Shown: positions 1-9,739 of the stretch, piece by piece
Numbering within the stretch: the stretch's first letter is position 1
Layout of the letters: every line of letters begins with the position of its first letter
NCBI GenBank assembly: GCA_902772105.1
Contig: CACXZI010000001.1
Coordinates: 46,865 to 110,864 of the forward strand
Direction of reading: 5' to 3'
DNA: 64,000 bases
Source of the DNA: Oscillospiraceae bacterium
GTDB lineage: Bacteria; Bacillota; Clostridia; Oscillospirales; Ruminococcaceae
Notes under the pieces: generated by a model
What the model was told of the DNA's origin: nothing
What the model saw: only the letters and a program-made list of their open reading frames with translations
Database searches by the model: none
Made by a program: the position numbers and the translations under genes

Positions 1-815
1 ACACCTTCAATAACCCCTGAATATAACGGTGATCTATCTAAGTTTTTTAATATTATTTCATGCGTTTTTGCATTCGTATGCGCTTTAAAACATTCTATTT
101 TGTTTTCTAACTTCTCTTTTGTTGAAAATGAAAAGTTATGTATTATTTCATCTCCATATTGAACTTCTAATTTACTAAAATCTATGCTTTTTTTGTTAAC
201 TCTTGCTGGTGTCCCTGTTTTAAACCGCCTTAAATTTATTTTTAGCTCTTTTAATGAATCCGACAAACTATTTGAGTTTGGCATTCCATCTGGACCACTG
301 TTGCTGCTAACTAACCCCACAAACGTTTTAGACTTTAAATATGTTCCACACGCTATTATCACTGCTTTCGTTTTTATATAATACCCATACTTTGTATATA
401 CCCCGCAAACCTTATTGTTCTTAACATCTATTTTAACTACTTCATCCTGCTTTAATAATAAATTCTCCTGAGTTTCTAACAATTTCTTCATCTTTATATG
501 GTAGTTTATTTTATCTATTTGCGCTCTAAGACTCCTAACCGCTGGACCTCTCTTTCTATTTAAAATTTTGCTCTGTATTGTTGTTTCATCCGCTACCTTT
601 CCCATAACTCCACCTAGTGCATCTAACTCACGAACTAAATGACCTTTCGCTGTTCCTCCTATTGAAGGATTACACGGCATATTCGCTATCTTATCTAACG
701 AAAGCGTTATTAATATCGTTTTCTTCGAAAGCCTTGCAGATATAACAGCTGCTTCTATACCCGCATGACCTGCCCCCACTACTACTACTTGCGCTTCCTC
801 TTTTATATATTTCAT
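1..815 (-). CDS. mnmG: MnmG (GidA), tRNA uridine-5 carboxymethylaminomethyl modification enzyme, N-terminal part
   Basis: FAD-dependent enzyme that works with MnmE to place the (carboxymethyl)aminomethyl group on wobble U34 of tRNAs. The visible part is the N-terminal ~271 residues; the frame is open to the left edge, so the C-terminus lies outside the window. The N-terminus MKYIKEEAQVVVVGAGHAG holds the Rossmann GxGxxG motif for FAD, followed by PCNPSIGGTAKGHLVREL and the LDALGG segment typical of the family. The ATG at 815 is preceded by an AGGGAG ribosome binding site. It follows mnmE on the same strand, as in most Firmicutes, but the two are separated by 1.45 kb of hairpin repeats. Identification is firm. 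Confidence 0.96.
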   Translation of the reverse strand, partial: MKYIKEEAQVVVVGAGHAGIEAAVISARLSKKTILITLSLDKIANMPCNPSIGGTAKGHLVRELDALGGVMGKVADETTIQSKILNRKRGPAVRSLRAQIDKINYHIKMKKLLETQENLLLKQDEVVKIDVKNNKVCGVYTKYGYYIKTKAVIIACGTYLKSKTFVGLVSSNSGPDGMPNSNSLSDSLKELKINLRRFKTGTPARVNKKSIDFSKLEVQYGDEIIHNFSFSTKEKLENKIECFKAHTNAKTHEIILKNLDRSPLYSGVIEG

Positions 816-835
816 ACTCTCCCTCTTCCATTCTT

Positions 836-2120
836 TCATTACGTAGCAAGTTTCATTACGTAGATAATTTGATATAACTATAAGTAAATCACTCGCCATG
901 ATGTTTTATCTGAATTCATTTGGCCTGCTAAATTCTTTTTTCATTACGTAAAAAGTTTGATGTAACTTTCATTATATCACTCGCCAGAAAGTTTTATCAG
1001 ATTTGTTTTGGCCTGCTAAATTCTTTTTTCATTACGTAGATAATTTGATATAACTATAAGTAAATCACTCGCCATATCATTTAATAAAACTTTATTCGGC
1101 CTGCTAAATTCTTTTTCAGTACGTAGTAAGTTTGATATAACTTCTATTATATCACTCGCCAGAAAGTTTTATAAAACTTTATTCGGCCTGCTAAACTAGG
1201 TTTAAAATAAAACAAAATTTAAAAGAATTTTTAATTAAAACCCTTTATAATCTTAATAAAAAATTATTTTGGATTTCAACTGTGAGTTTAATTTCATAAT
1301 ATTATTACACCCAACTTTAATCTAATTAATAAAAAATTAATCTTAATATTTAAAATCTATTTATTTCATCTCACCATTCTTTCATTACGTAGCAAGTTTG
1401 ATGTAACTTCTATTATATCACTCGCCATTTTTTCAGTACGTAGATAGTTTGATGTGAATTTTAGTTTTTCACTCGCCATAAAGTTTTATCAGATTTGTTT
1501 TGGCCTGCTAAATTTTTTTTCATTACGTAGTAAGTTTGATATAACTTCTATTATATCACTCGCCATAAAGTTTAATCAAATTTAAAAACCTGCTAAATTC
1601 TTTTTCAGTACGTAAAAAATTTAATCTAACTTTTAGTTTTTCACTCGCCATAAAGTTTAATCTAGTTTTAAGACCTGCTAAATTCTTTTTTCATTACGTA
1701 GAAAGTTTGATATAACTTTCATTATATCACTTGCCATTTTTTCATTACGTAGATAGTTTGATGTGAATTTTAGTTTTTCACTCGCCATAAAGTTTTATCA
1801 GATTTATTTTGGCCTGCTAAATTCTTTTTTCAGTACGTAAAAAGTTTGCTGAAATTTTAATTTATCACTCGCCATGAAGTTTTATCAAACTTTCATTCCG
1901 TTTAAATTTGCTATTATTTTAAGTTTATCACTCGCTGGAAAGTTTCATTACAACTTATAGTTACTACGGCCTGCTAAATTCTTTTTTCATTACGTAGAAA
2001 GTTTGATATAACTTTCATTATATCACTTGCCATTTTTTCATTACGTAGAAAGTTTGATGTAACTTTCATTATATCACTCGCCATAAAGTTTAATCATACT
2101 TCATTTGGCCTGCTAAACTA
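836..2120. repeat. Array of two-hairpin repeat units between mnmG and mnmE
   Basis: Fourteen occurrences of the word CACTCGCC (or CACTTGCC/CACTCGCT) start near 890, 978, 1066, 1153, 1419, 1470, 1557, 1642, 1728, 1779, 1866, 1929, 2024 and 2075. Most steps are 85-88 bp (long units) and three are 51 bp (short units). Long units also carry a second word, GCCTGCTAAA, while short units lack it. Each unit begins with CATTACGTAG or CAGTACGTA and then has an inverted repeat such as GATATAA/TTATATC ending at CACTCGCC. In long units a second hairpin such as AAAGTTTTATAAAACTTT follows, flanked by GCC and GGC. About 180 bp of plain AT-rich sequence at 1200-1375 splits the array. No open frame, cas gene or transposase is associated. 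I do not recognise the family. Confidence 0.9.
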
Positions 2121-2267
2121 TGTTTTTAGTTTAATCAAAATTTTTAAAAACCTATTTACCTTAACTATAATTTCTAAATTTCTCTTTTAAATATACCCAT
2201 TCCCTATTAACTACTTTCTATCAACTTTTTTAAATCTGCCAAAATCAATCTACCTTAATTATATATC

Positions 2268-3620
2268 TCACTTCCCTACACAAAATTTTGAAAATATCTC
2301 CTCAACCACCAAATCCGAAACCTTTTCCCCTGTTAACTCCAACAAACTTTCAATTGCACTATCAAGTATCTCGGATATAGCATCTAAATAACCACCATCT
2401 TCTAAAAATTTTAAAACTTCCTCTAATTTTAATATAGCTCTTTCTATCCCCTTCTTTTGCCTCTCATTTAATATTAATAAATCTGCTCTATTGTTAAGCC
2501 CTTCTAACTGCTGCTCTTTATATATCTCTTCCTTTAATCTCTCTATCGTTTCTAAATCTTCCTTCGTGGTCTCTAAAACACAATTAAATCTATACCCTTT
2601 AAATTCCACCTTCTTATATTTAACATCAACCTTATTATAAACCAATATCTTCTTGCTCTCTTCATTCTCCTTCAATATCTTTAAATCTTCTTCCTTTGTT
2701 CTCTCATCTGCAACAAATAATATCAAATCTGCCTCTTTTAACGCTTTAATCGCCCTCTCAACCCCTATTTTCTCTACCTCATCTTCCGTTTCTCTAATTC
2801 CCGCCGTATCACAAAATATGAAATTTATTCCATTTATTTCAACCGTGTGCTTTAAAACATCCCTCGTTGTACCCTCTATATTCGTTACTATACTCTTTTC
2901 TTCCCCACATATTAAATTCATTATTGTAGATTTACCAACATTTGCATTCCCAACAATAGAAACCTTAACCCCATTTTTTAATATGCTCTCAAACCTATTA
3001 CTCCTTAATATTTCTTCTAAAGCCTCTTTTTGCTCTTTTATTTCTCCTTTTAACTTATTTATTTCAACCTCTTCTATTTCATCCTGCGGATAGTCTAAAT
3101 ACACCGCTATGTGCCCTGCCTTTTCAACTAGCTTTTCTTTAACCTCACTCGCTCTTTTATATAAACTCCCATTCTTAACCTCTCCCGCCGCCTTTAAATA
3201 CCCAACAGAATCAGCACTAACAATATCCATAACAGCTTCCGCTTGCGTTAATGTTAACTTTGAATTTAAATATGCTCTTTTTGTGAACTCCCCTCGCTTT
3301 GCAGGAATTGCTCCGTTTTTGTAGCAAAGCTTTAAAACCCTCTCTAAAATTAAAAGCCCACCATGACAAGATATTTCAACAACATCTTCCCCTGTGTAGC
3401 TATTTGGAGCTCTAAAAACTAAAATAACCCCATCATCTAAAACAAAATCATCTTCATAAATTTTGCCATACGCCGCTTCATAACCTTTTAAACTTTTTAT
3501 ATCCTTTTTAGATTTGAAAAAATTTGCTGCTATTTCTATTGAATTCTTCCCACTAAGCCGAATAACCCCAAGCCCAGCAGAAGACAAAGCCGTTGCTATT
3601 GCTGCTATACACCTCTCCAT
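2268..3620 (-). CDS. mnmE: MnmE (TrmE), tRNA modification GTPase
   Basis: GTPase partner of MnmG in wobble-uridine modification of tRNA. It has the N-terminal tetrahydrofolate-binding domain (IAAIATA onward), a helical domain, an inserted G domain with P-loop GNANVGKST, switch residues EGTTRD, the DTAGIRET motif and NKVD, and the diagnostic C-terminus FCVGK whose Cys is needed for modification. Length is about 450 residues, normal for the family. An upstream in-frame ATG at 3638 would add six residues, but its AGGTG is only two bases away; starting at MERCIAAIATA matches family N-termini better. The gene overlaps or abuts the end of jag, implying translational coupling. Confidence 0.96.
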   Translation of the reverse strand: MERCIAAIATALSSAGLGVIRLSGKNSIEIAANFFKSKKDIKSLKGYEAAYGKIYEDDFVLDDGVILVFRAPNSYTGEDVVEISCHGGLLILERVLKLCYKNGAIPAKRGEFTKRAYLNSKLTLTQAEAVMDIVSADSVGYLKAAGEVKNGSLYKRASEVKEKLVEKAGHIAVYLDYPQDEIEEVEINKLKGEIKEQKEALEEILRSNRFESILKNGVKVSIVGNANVGKSTIMNLICGEEKSIVTNIEGTTRDVLKHTVEINGINFIFCDTAGIRETEDEVEKIGVERAIKALKEADLILFVADERTKEEDLKILKENEESKKILVYNKVDVKYKKVEFKGYRFNCVLETTKEDLETIERLKEEIYKEQQLEGLNNRADLLILNERQKKGIERAILKLEEVLKFLEDGGYLDAISEILDSAIESLLELTGEKVSDLVVEEIFSKFCVGK

Positions 3621-3624
3621 AAAC

Positions 3625-4272
3625 TCATTCCATTTCACCTATATTCTCTTCTTTTGGATATATCACAACATTTCTCATCGGCTCAACCCCAACAGATTTT
3701 GAATATACCCCTTCAAACGTAGAAACATATGAATGAACAACCCTTCTTTCAAACGGGTTCATAGGCTCTAGTGCAACCTCTTTGTTTTTTTCCTTAACCC
3801 TTTCTATTAATCTTTTTACTAACTCCTTTATTTTCTCTGTTCTTCTCTCTCTAAATCCTTTATAGTCTAAAACTATTTTTAAATAGTTCTCAAAACTATA
3901 ATTAGTCATTAAAACCACGATATATTGAATGGCATTTAAAATTTTTCCTTCTTCTTCAACTAAAAAATCTAACCCATCTGCCTTTATATCAATTATTAAA
4001 AGATTTCCACCTAGCTTTGTTTCAAATTCAAAATCTAAAACACCAAAATAAACTAAAATCTTTTTTAAATTTTCTTTTGCTAAAGTAACCTTTTTCTCTA
4101 TTTCTTTTTGCTCCTCTCCTTCGTTTAAATATATTTCAAACTCTTTTAAGTTTTCTTTATTTCCAAAAACTTCTTTTATTTCAATTAGACCTTCCTCTGA
4201 ATTTAACCTTTTTTTTGCAACATCTAACGCTTTTTCTTTGTTTTCTGCAGATATTTTAAACTTATAACTCAT
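3625..4272 (-). CDS. jag: Jag (SpoIIIJ-associated, KH-R3H RNA-binding protein; KhpB)
   Basis: Small RNA-binding protein linked to YidC/SpoIIIJ. Domains in order: Jag-N (residues 1-50), KH-II (about 65-145) and R3H (about 150-215). The R3H signature MNPFERRVVHS is intact. In the KH domain the loop that should read GxxG with basic central residues reads E106-E107-E108-G109, so the first Gly and the positive charges are lost, while flanking residues (LNAIQYI) align with the family. It sits between yidC and mnmE, the standard order, 23 bp from the yidC stop. The gene call is firm; full KH-dependent RNA binding is doubtful. Confidence 0.92.
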   Translation of the reverse strand: MSYKFKISAENKEKALDVAKKRLNSEEGLIEIKEVFGNKENLKEFEIYLNEGEEQKEIEKKVTLAKENLKKILVYFGVLDFEFETKLGGNLLIIDIKADGLDFLVEEEGKILNAIQYIVVLMTNYSFENYLKIVLDYKGFRERRTEKIKELVKRLIERVKEKNKEVALEPMNPFERRVVHSYVSTFEGVYSKSVGVEPMRNVVIYPKEENIGEME

Positions 4273-4295
4273 TTTAAAACTTCCTCCAAAAACCC

Positions 4296-5288
4296 TTAAT
4301 CATCATACTTTTCTGCTAACATTTTTCTCGCCGCGCTTAACCTATCTTTGTCTTTTAAAATCACCTTTTCTTCACCTTTTATTTCTACTTTTTTATTCTT
4401 CAGTTTATTTTTCTTCTTCATCTCTTCTATTTCTTTCATCGCCTGCTCTTTTAGTTCATTCACATTACATACCTTATTTAATATTAAAATTTGAATGATT
4501 TGTAGTATATACCCCACTATCCAATATAGCGAAACCCCTATCGGAACAGTTAAGGAAATCCATATGCTAAGAATCGGCATAACAAACATCATAACCTTTA
4601 ATGTTGGATTCTGCCCAGATGTGCTCGGCATGCTGTTTGTTTTAAAGCTTATATAAAGCTGCAAAAAACTAAAAATTAACGCCAAAATAGGAAATATTAT
4701 TGTTATTGAACTGATTTTTGCAACCTCTCCTATATTAAACCCTAAAAAGTTTAAATCTATTGTTTTAATCGATTCTACTACGTCCTGCCCTAACGAACTA
4801 TATTTATCTTGATTATTTATTACATCACTAATTACATTTAACTGTATTGCATTTCCTAAATGCGACCCTTGAAATGAAGACGAATTTTTAAAAATTTCCA
4901 CCGCAGAATCAACAACACTCTGTGGAAGATGAAGTATATGTATTAACGGACGATATATCACATCTATCATACCAAAAAGAACAATCATAGGCAGCAGCGC
5001 TGTTAAACATCCGGATGCTGGATTTATATTATGGTCTCTATATAGCTTTTGCATCTCTTCATTTTTTTTAACTAAATTTTTTGCATACTTTTTATTTATT
5101 TCGTTTATGTATGGCTGAAACGCTGATGTTCTTGCTAACGACTTTTGCTGCTTTATTGAAAACGGAATTAAAACAATCCTTAAAAGTAAAGTGAAAATAA
5201 TTATAGAGAGAGCATAGTTAGGAACAATTTTATATATATAGTATATTGCATACCCTAACGGAACTCCTAAAAAATTCATTTTTTTCAC
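4296..5288 (-). CDS. yidC: YidC/SpoIIIJ membrane protein insertase
   Basis: Inner-membrane insertase of the YidC/Oxa1/Alb3 family, 330 residues. The first membrane segment is near residue 10, the conserved RIVLIPFSIKQQKS stretch carries the groove arginine, a charged cytosolic hairpin lies around residues 60-90, and further membrane segments sit near 95-115, 195-215 and 230-265, before a basic Lys/Glu-rich tail. No lipobox is visible, unlike Bacillus SpoIIIJ; this matches the clostridial form. It directly abuts yidD upstream (1 base apart) and jag downstream, an operon of co-translational insertion functions. Confidence 0.95.
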   Translation of the reverse strand: MKKMNFLGVPLGYAIYYIYKIVPNYALSIIIFTLLLRIVLIPFSIKQQKSLARTSAFQPYINEINKKYAKNLVKKNEEMQKLYRDHNINPASGCLTALLPMIVLFGMIDVIYRPLIHILHLPQSVVDSAVEIFKNSSSFQGSHLGNAIQLNVISDVINNQDKYSSLGQDVVESIKTIDLNFLGFNIGEVAKISSITIIFPILALIFSFLQLYISFKTNSMPSTSGQNPTLKVMMFVMPILSIWISLTVPIGVSLYWIVGYILQIIQILILNKVCNVNELKEQAMKEIEEMKKKNKLKNKKVEIKGEEKVILKDKDRLSAARKMLAEKYDD

Positions 5289-5516
5289 CTACCTTTTTGT
5301 TTTTGACTTTTTCACCGGGTTAAATCCTCCTTTTGAAAAAGGATTGCATTTTAAAAGCCTTAATATCCCTTTTAAACTGCCTTTTAATGCCCCAAATTCT
5401 TCAACAGATTCAATAAAATATTGCGAACAACTTGGATAATATTTGCATCTGCCTCTATAGTAAAACGATATATTTTTTTGATAGAACCTTATTAACTTTA
5501 TTATTACTTTTTTCAA
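5289..5516 (-). CDS. yidD: YidD membrane protein insertion efficiency factor
   Basis: Short protein (75 residues) that helps YidC-dependent insertion. It shows the family core IRFYQKNIS, then C-x-Y-x-P-S-C-S-Y (KYYPSCSQYFIES) and the glycine-rich GxxxGxxRLLKCNPF segment, ending in a basic tail. It lies immediately upstream of yidC. The usual next gene, rnpA, is separated by 1.7 kb of gene-free sequence rather than overlapping, which is unusual. Confidence 0.93.
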   Translation of the reverse strand: MKKVIIKLIRFYQKNISFYYRGRCKYYPSCSQYFIESVEEFGALKGSLKGILRLLKCNPFSKGGFNPVKKSKTKR

Positions 5517-5684
5517 TTTAACTCCTTTGAAAAGCCTTTTTTAAAAATTATCTATAATATACACTATTTTTGTGTGTTTTACAAGTTTATATTTAAATAA
5601 AAATGATATAATTTATAAAAAATTTGTCATAATTACACAATAAAATATAAAATTCGATTAGATATATCAAAATTTTAAAGAATT

Positions 5685-6143
5685 ATTGGTTTTATTTAAT
5701 ATATTATTAATAAACTTTTATTTTAATTTGTTCACTAGCTATCTTTTTATTATTAATAATTTGATTTTAAATTAAATTTATTGATCTATTTTTTGATTAT
5801 TGGTTTTATTTAACATATATTTTAGATAAAATTTTCTACGCTTTATATCTTTAAATTAGTCTTTAATTAAATTATATTAAAATATCAATAAACTTTTATT
5901 TTAATTTATTTACTAGCTATCTTTTTATTATTAATCATTTGATTTTAAATTAAATTTATTGATCTATTTTTTGATTATTGGTTTTATTTAACATATATTT
6001 TAGATAAAATTTTCTAACGCTTTATATCTTTAAATTAGTCTTTAATTAAATTATATTAAAATATCAATAAACTTTTATTTTAATTTGTTCACTAGCTATC
6101 TTTTTATTATTAATCATTTGATTTTAAATTAAATTTATTGATT
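5685..6143. repeat. 178-179 bp tandem repeat, about 2.5 copies
   Basis: The word AATAAACTTTTATTTTAATT recurs at 5709, 5887 and 6066, each followed by ACTAGCTATCTTTTTATTA, then TTTATTGATCTATTTTTTGA and TTATTGGTTTTATTTAACAT. Copies are nearly identical, so the duplication is recent compared with the surrounding sequence. No protein is encoded. Confidence 0.88.
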
Positions 6144-6400
6144 TTAGCTATATATTAATTTTATATTAATTACAAATATACACATTTTTATCTTAAACTA
6201 AATTAATTTAAATTTTTTATATATATTATTTTTTGTTTTACTTCTAATATTAAGTTGTTTATTTAAAAGCTATTATTTAAAATCTATTTATATTAAAAAA
6301 ATATAACTATACTTTAATTTTTTTAAATTATAAAATTAATTTATATATGTTTTTTATTATATTAAAAAATCATGATTTAAATCTATTTATATTAAAAAAA

Positions 6401-6514
6401 TATTTAAAATTAACATCTTTTAACTATATTAAAAATCTAGTTTGCTTTTTATTTAATATCTTTAATTTTTTTATTATTATATATATTCAACTTATTATAT
6501 TTTAAAAATTTACT
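6401..6514. repeat. Dispersed direct repeat A, copy 1 (about 110 bp)
   Basis: Starts TATTTAAAATTAACATCTTT and includes AATCTAGTTTGCTTTTTATT. It is repeated almost unchanged at 6763-6872, about 360 bp away. A second dispersed word, TTTCTTTTTAATTTTAGTAA followed by TTCTAATTAAATGTTATTTC, occurs near 6590-6640 and again near 6967-7017, so a block containing both words was probably duplicated and then diverged. Confidence 0.8.
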
Positions 6515-6762
6515 AAACTAACTAAATTTAATTTTGGTGATATTAATTAAGATTTATTTTTTTAAATTTAACTATATCAAAAAATTTATAATTTCTTTTT
6601 AATTTTAGTAATTCTAATTAAATGTTATTTCTTTATTTTATTTATAAATTATATTTTTGTTATAATCAAAATTTATATTTTTTATATTTAACTTTAGTTT
6701 TTAATAAAATTATTTAAGAACCTACAAGCATTTTTACATATTGAAAATGTAGCTTTGTTTTA

Positions 6763-6872
6763 TATTTAAAATTAACATCTTTTAACTATATTAAAAATCT
6801 AGTTTGCTTTTTATTTAATATCTTTAATTTTTTATTATTATATCTATTTAACTTATTATATTTTAAAAATTT
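6763..6872. repeat. Dispersed direct repeat A, copy 2
   Basis: Second copy of the 110-bp element at 6401-6514, with only a few substitutions. Non-coding. Confidence 0.8.
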
Positions 6873-7258
6873 ATTCTTAGTTATATATTTTAAATTTATA
6901 ATATTTTTAAAATGATTTTTTTTAATTAAACTTTTCAAAATTCCTATTATAAAATTAAAATTTATAATTTCTTTTTAATTTTAGTAATTCTAATTAAATG
7001 TTATTTCTTTATTTTATGTCTAAAATTAATATATATTTAATTACATTTTACTTTAATTTTTAATATATTTTTTTATTTATTTTAAAATTTTAGTTTCTGT
7101 TTTAATAATTGTTCAATAATAAAACTAATTTCTTCACTATATCACTTAAAAATTCTTTATTTATTGATTTTAATCTATCTTCATATTTATTAATAAAATC
7201 TAACTTAAAACCAATACTTTTAAAAAATTTTGTTTTTATTATTTATTATATTAAAATT

Positions 7259-7648
7259 TCAACTACTGGAAATTTTATTTATTGGTTTTACTTTTTTGAA
7301 CCCATTTTTCGTTTTAACACCTTTTAATATATCTAAATTTCTTTTCATTTCCTTTAAAACATCACACATTTTTGCTTTACAGCAACTTTTTCTTGCCACA
7401 ACAACAATTGTTAAACCTCTATAATCTTCTGCTTTTTCTAATTCTCTATATGCTGCCAAAATTATTCTTCTAACCCTGTTTCTAACAACTGCATTGCCAA
7501 CTTTTTTGCTAACTGTTATTCCTAAACTTGCCGTCTTTTCTCTATTTTTTTTTAGATATATCACGGTTAAAAAACCAATTTTATATTTAGATTTGTAATA
7601 CATTCTTTTGAATTCTGTATTACTTTTTATTGAATCTGTATATATCAT
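7259..7648 (-). CDS. rnpA: Ribonuclease P protein component
   Basis: Protein subunit of RNase P, which removes 5' leaders from tRNA precursors. The RNR signature is clear in SKKVGNAVVRNRVRR, preceded by the central beta strands (LGITVSKK) and an N-terminal NTEFKRMY helix. At 129 residues it is slightly long because of a basic C-terminal tail. It lies 53 bp after rpmH on the same strand, the universal rpmH-rnpA pair. The RNA subunit (rnpB) was not seen in this window. Confidence 0.95.
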   Translation of the reverse strand: MIYTDSIKSNTEFKRMYYKSKYKIGFLTVIYLKKNREKTASLGITVSKKVGNAVVRNRVRRIILAAYRELEKAEDYRGLTIVVVARKSCCKAKMCDVLKEMKRNLDILKGVKTKNGFKKVKPINKISSS

Positions 7649-7701
7649 ATTTTTCCTTTAATAAAAAATTTAGCCGCGATTTATACGCAGCCTTAAATAA
7701 A

Positions 7702-7836
7702 TTAATAACTTAATCTTTTTCTCCCTTTTAGCCGCCTTCTTGCTAAAACTTTTCGTCCATTTTTTGTGGACATTCTTTTTAAAAAACCACATACTTTAGA
7801 TCTATATCGCTTTTTTGGTTGATATGTTCTTTTCAA
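7702..7836 (-). CDS. rpmH: 50S ribosomal protein L34
   Basis: A 44-residue protein reading [14 protein letters not shown] at its start and [19 protein letters not shown] at its end, unmistakably L34. Translation begins at TTG (7836-7834) just after a perfect AGGAGG. It is the first gene of the rpmH-rnpA pair. The gene lies on the same strand as dnaA here, whereas in most Firmicutes rpmH and dnaA are divergent. Confidence 0.96.
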   Translation of the reverse strand: MKRTYQPKKRYRSKVCGFLKRMSTKNGRKVLARRRLKGRKRLSY

Positions 7837-8627
7837 TTTTTATACCTCCTTTTCACTTTTTTTCCTCAAGTTTAAAAAACTACATTTGGTTAAATTATAA
7901 TACTTTTATATGTATTTTGTCAACATTTATTTTAATATTTTTCTTTAATTTTAAAACCTAAGATACTAAAATAAATTTATTTTTTTATATATACATTTTC
8001 TAATTTAACTTAATTTATTTTCTAGTTATTAATATTTATTCTAAAAAATTGAAAATCTTAATCAAATGTTGTTTTTGATATTTTGATATTATTTTTATTT
8101 TGAATTTATTATATTGAATTTATAGTTATTGATATTTTGTTACCATTATAATAATAAATTAAAAAATTTGGTAAAGCTAATATTTTTAATCTACTTCTGT
8201 TTTTAAATTGTTTTTTTAATTCTTCTATTAACTCTTTATATTATAAATTAATTTACCAATTTCTCTATTCATAATATTATTTTTTAAATTATTTCACATT
8301 TAAAATATTATTTAAAATTTTAATAATAAAAAATTGAAAATTAAATATAACTCCACTCTCATTTTATTAGCATTATAAATTTTTATTAGATATATTATAA
8401 TTTACTTTATATTTATACGCTATCTATTATAAATTAAAAAATTGGCAATTCTATATTCTATAAATTATAAACAAAATTCTTCGTTATTTTTTTATTTATG
8501 ACAATAAAATTATGTAAAATATAATAAATGTTAAAAATTTACAATTTTCTATCAATTTTTTATTGATTTTTTATTTCGAATCATTTAAAATAGAAGTATA
8601 TAAATTTCGTTAGGAGGGATTAATAAT
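7837..8627. other. 790-bp AT-rich gap between rpmH and tsaD
   Basis: Divergent promoter region for rpmH (minus) and tsaD (plus). The rpmH ribosome binding site is at its left end and the GGAGGG of tsaD at its right end. I see no third gene or clear structured RNA. C exceeds G on the plus strand. Confidence 0.6.
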
Positions 8628-9635
8628 TTGAATGTCCTTGGGATTGAAACTTCTTGTGATGAAACTGCTGCTTGTATTGTAGAAGATGGGAGAAAGGTTA
8701 TTTCCTCTGTTGTTGCAACTCAAATTGATGAACATAGTTTGTATGGTGGTGTTGTCCCTGAAATTGCTTCCAGAAGACATCTTGAAAAAATAGATAGGAT
8801 TGTTGCACTAACTTTTGAAAAAGTGAATTTAAATTTTTCTGATATTGATGTTATCGCTGTTACTAACACTCCTGGTTTGGTTGGTTCTTTGTTGGTTGGT
8901 GTTAACTTTGCTAAAGGGCTTAGTTTTTCTTTAAATAAACCTTTGGTTGCTGTTAATCATCTAAAAGCTCATATTGCAGCCAACTACATTAATAATGAAG
9001 ATTTAAAACCACCCTTTTTAGGACTAATTATATCAGGAGGACACACAAACATTGTTAGAGTTAAAGATTATTGCAATTTTGAATTAATTGGAAAAACTGT
9101 TGATGACTCAATAGGAGAAGCTTACGATAAAGTTGGAAGAGCTTTGGGTTTGTTATATCCAGCAGGAGCTAAAATCGACAAACTTTCTAAAATAGGTGAC
9201 AAAAATAGATATGAATTTCCAAAACCTACAGTTGAAAATAACATATTTGATTTTAGTTTTTCTGGACTTAAAACAGCTGTTTTAAACAAAATAAACCAAG
9301 AAAAATTACAAGAAAAAAAAATTATTATTGAAAATTTTTGTTCTTCTTTTCAAAAGATTATAACAGAGATAGTTTGTGAAAAAATATTTTTAGCAGCACA
9401 AAAATATAATGAAAAAAAGATTGTTGTTTGTGGTGGAGTTTGTGCTAATTCTAACATACGTGAAAATCTTTCAAAAATTGCTGGTTTAAAAGGAATTAAA
9501 TTATATCTACCAGAACTTAGATATTGCACAGATAACGCTGCTATGGTTGCATCCCAAGGATTTTATGAGGCAAAAAATAATAATTTTGAAAAAGACTATA
9601 GTTTAAATGCTATTGCATCCTACCAATTTAAATAA
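8628..9635 (+). CDS. tsaD: TsaD, tRNA N6-threonylcarbamoyladenosine transferase subunit
   Basis: ASKHA-fold enzyme that, with TsaB and TsaE, transfers threonylcarbamoyl to A37 of ANN-decoding tRNAs. The N-terminus MNVLGIETSCDETAACIVED is the classic family start. The metal site HxxxH is present in VNHLKAHIAANY, and phosphate-binding loops are seen in ISGGHTN and in VVCGGVCANSNIR. Length 335 is normal. It starts with TTG after a strong AGGAGGG. It is transcribed toward spo0A with about 290 bp between them, in an unusual location inside the origin cluster. Confidence 0.96.
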   Translation: MNVLGIETSCDETAACIVEDGRKVISSVVATQIDEHSLYGGVVPEIASRRHLEKIDRIVALTFEKVNLNFSDIDVIAVTNTPGLVGSLLVGVNFAKGLSFSLNKPLVAVNHLKAHIAANYINNEDLKPPFLGLIISGGHTNIVRVKDYCNFELIGKTVDDSIGEAYDKVGRALGLLYPAGAKIDKLSKIGDKNRYEFPKPTVENNIFDFSFSGLKTAVLNKINQEKLQEKKIIIENFCSSFQKIITEIVCEKIFLAAQKYNEKKIVVCGGVCANSNIRENLSKIAGLKGIKLYLPELRYCTDNAAMVASQGFYEAKNNNFEKDYSLNAIASYQFK

Positions 9636-9739
9636 ATTTTAAAAAATAAAAAAAAACTTTTAAAATTATTAAAAAAATTAGAATTTTTCATAGACATCAA
9701 AGGAATTTTTTCTTTTTTATTATTTTAAAAGGTTATTTT

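Larger units (their letters stand above)
5517..7258. other. 1.7-kb AT-rich gene-free gap between yidD and rnpA
   Basis: No open frame with a ribosome binding site or recognisable protein is present. The gap is filled with AT-rich direct repeats listed separately. On the plus strand C exceeds G in most of it. The insertion of this much non-coding DNA into the normally tight rnpA-yidD-yidC operon points to decay or repeat growth. Confidence 0.7.

Noticed and set aside
184..381. Open frame on the plus strand at the left edge
   Set aside because: It is antisense to mnmG, whose conserved protein fully explains this DNA.
836..2120. Possible CRISPR array
   Set aside because: The words recur at regular distance, but the intervening sequence is itself repetitive and palindromic rather than unique spacers, units have two sizes, and no cas genes lie near.
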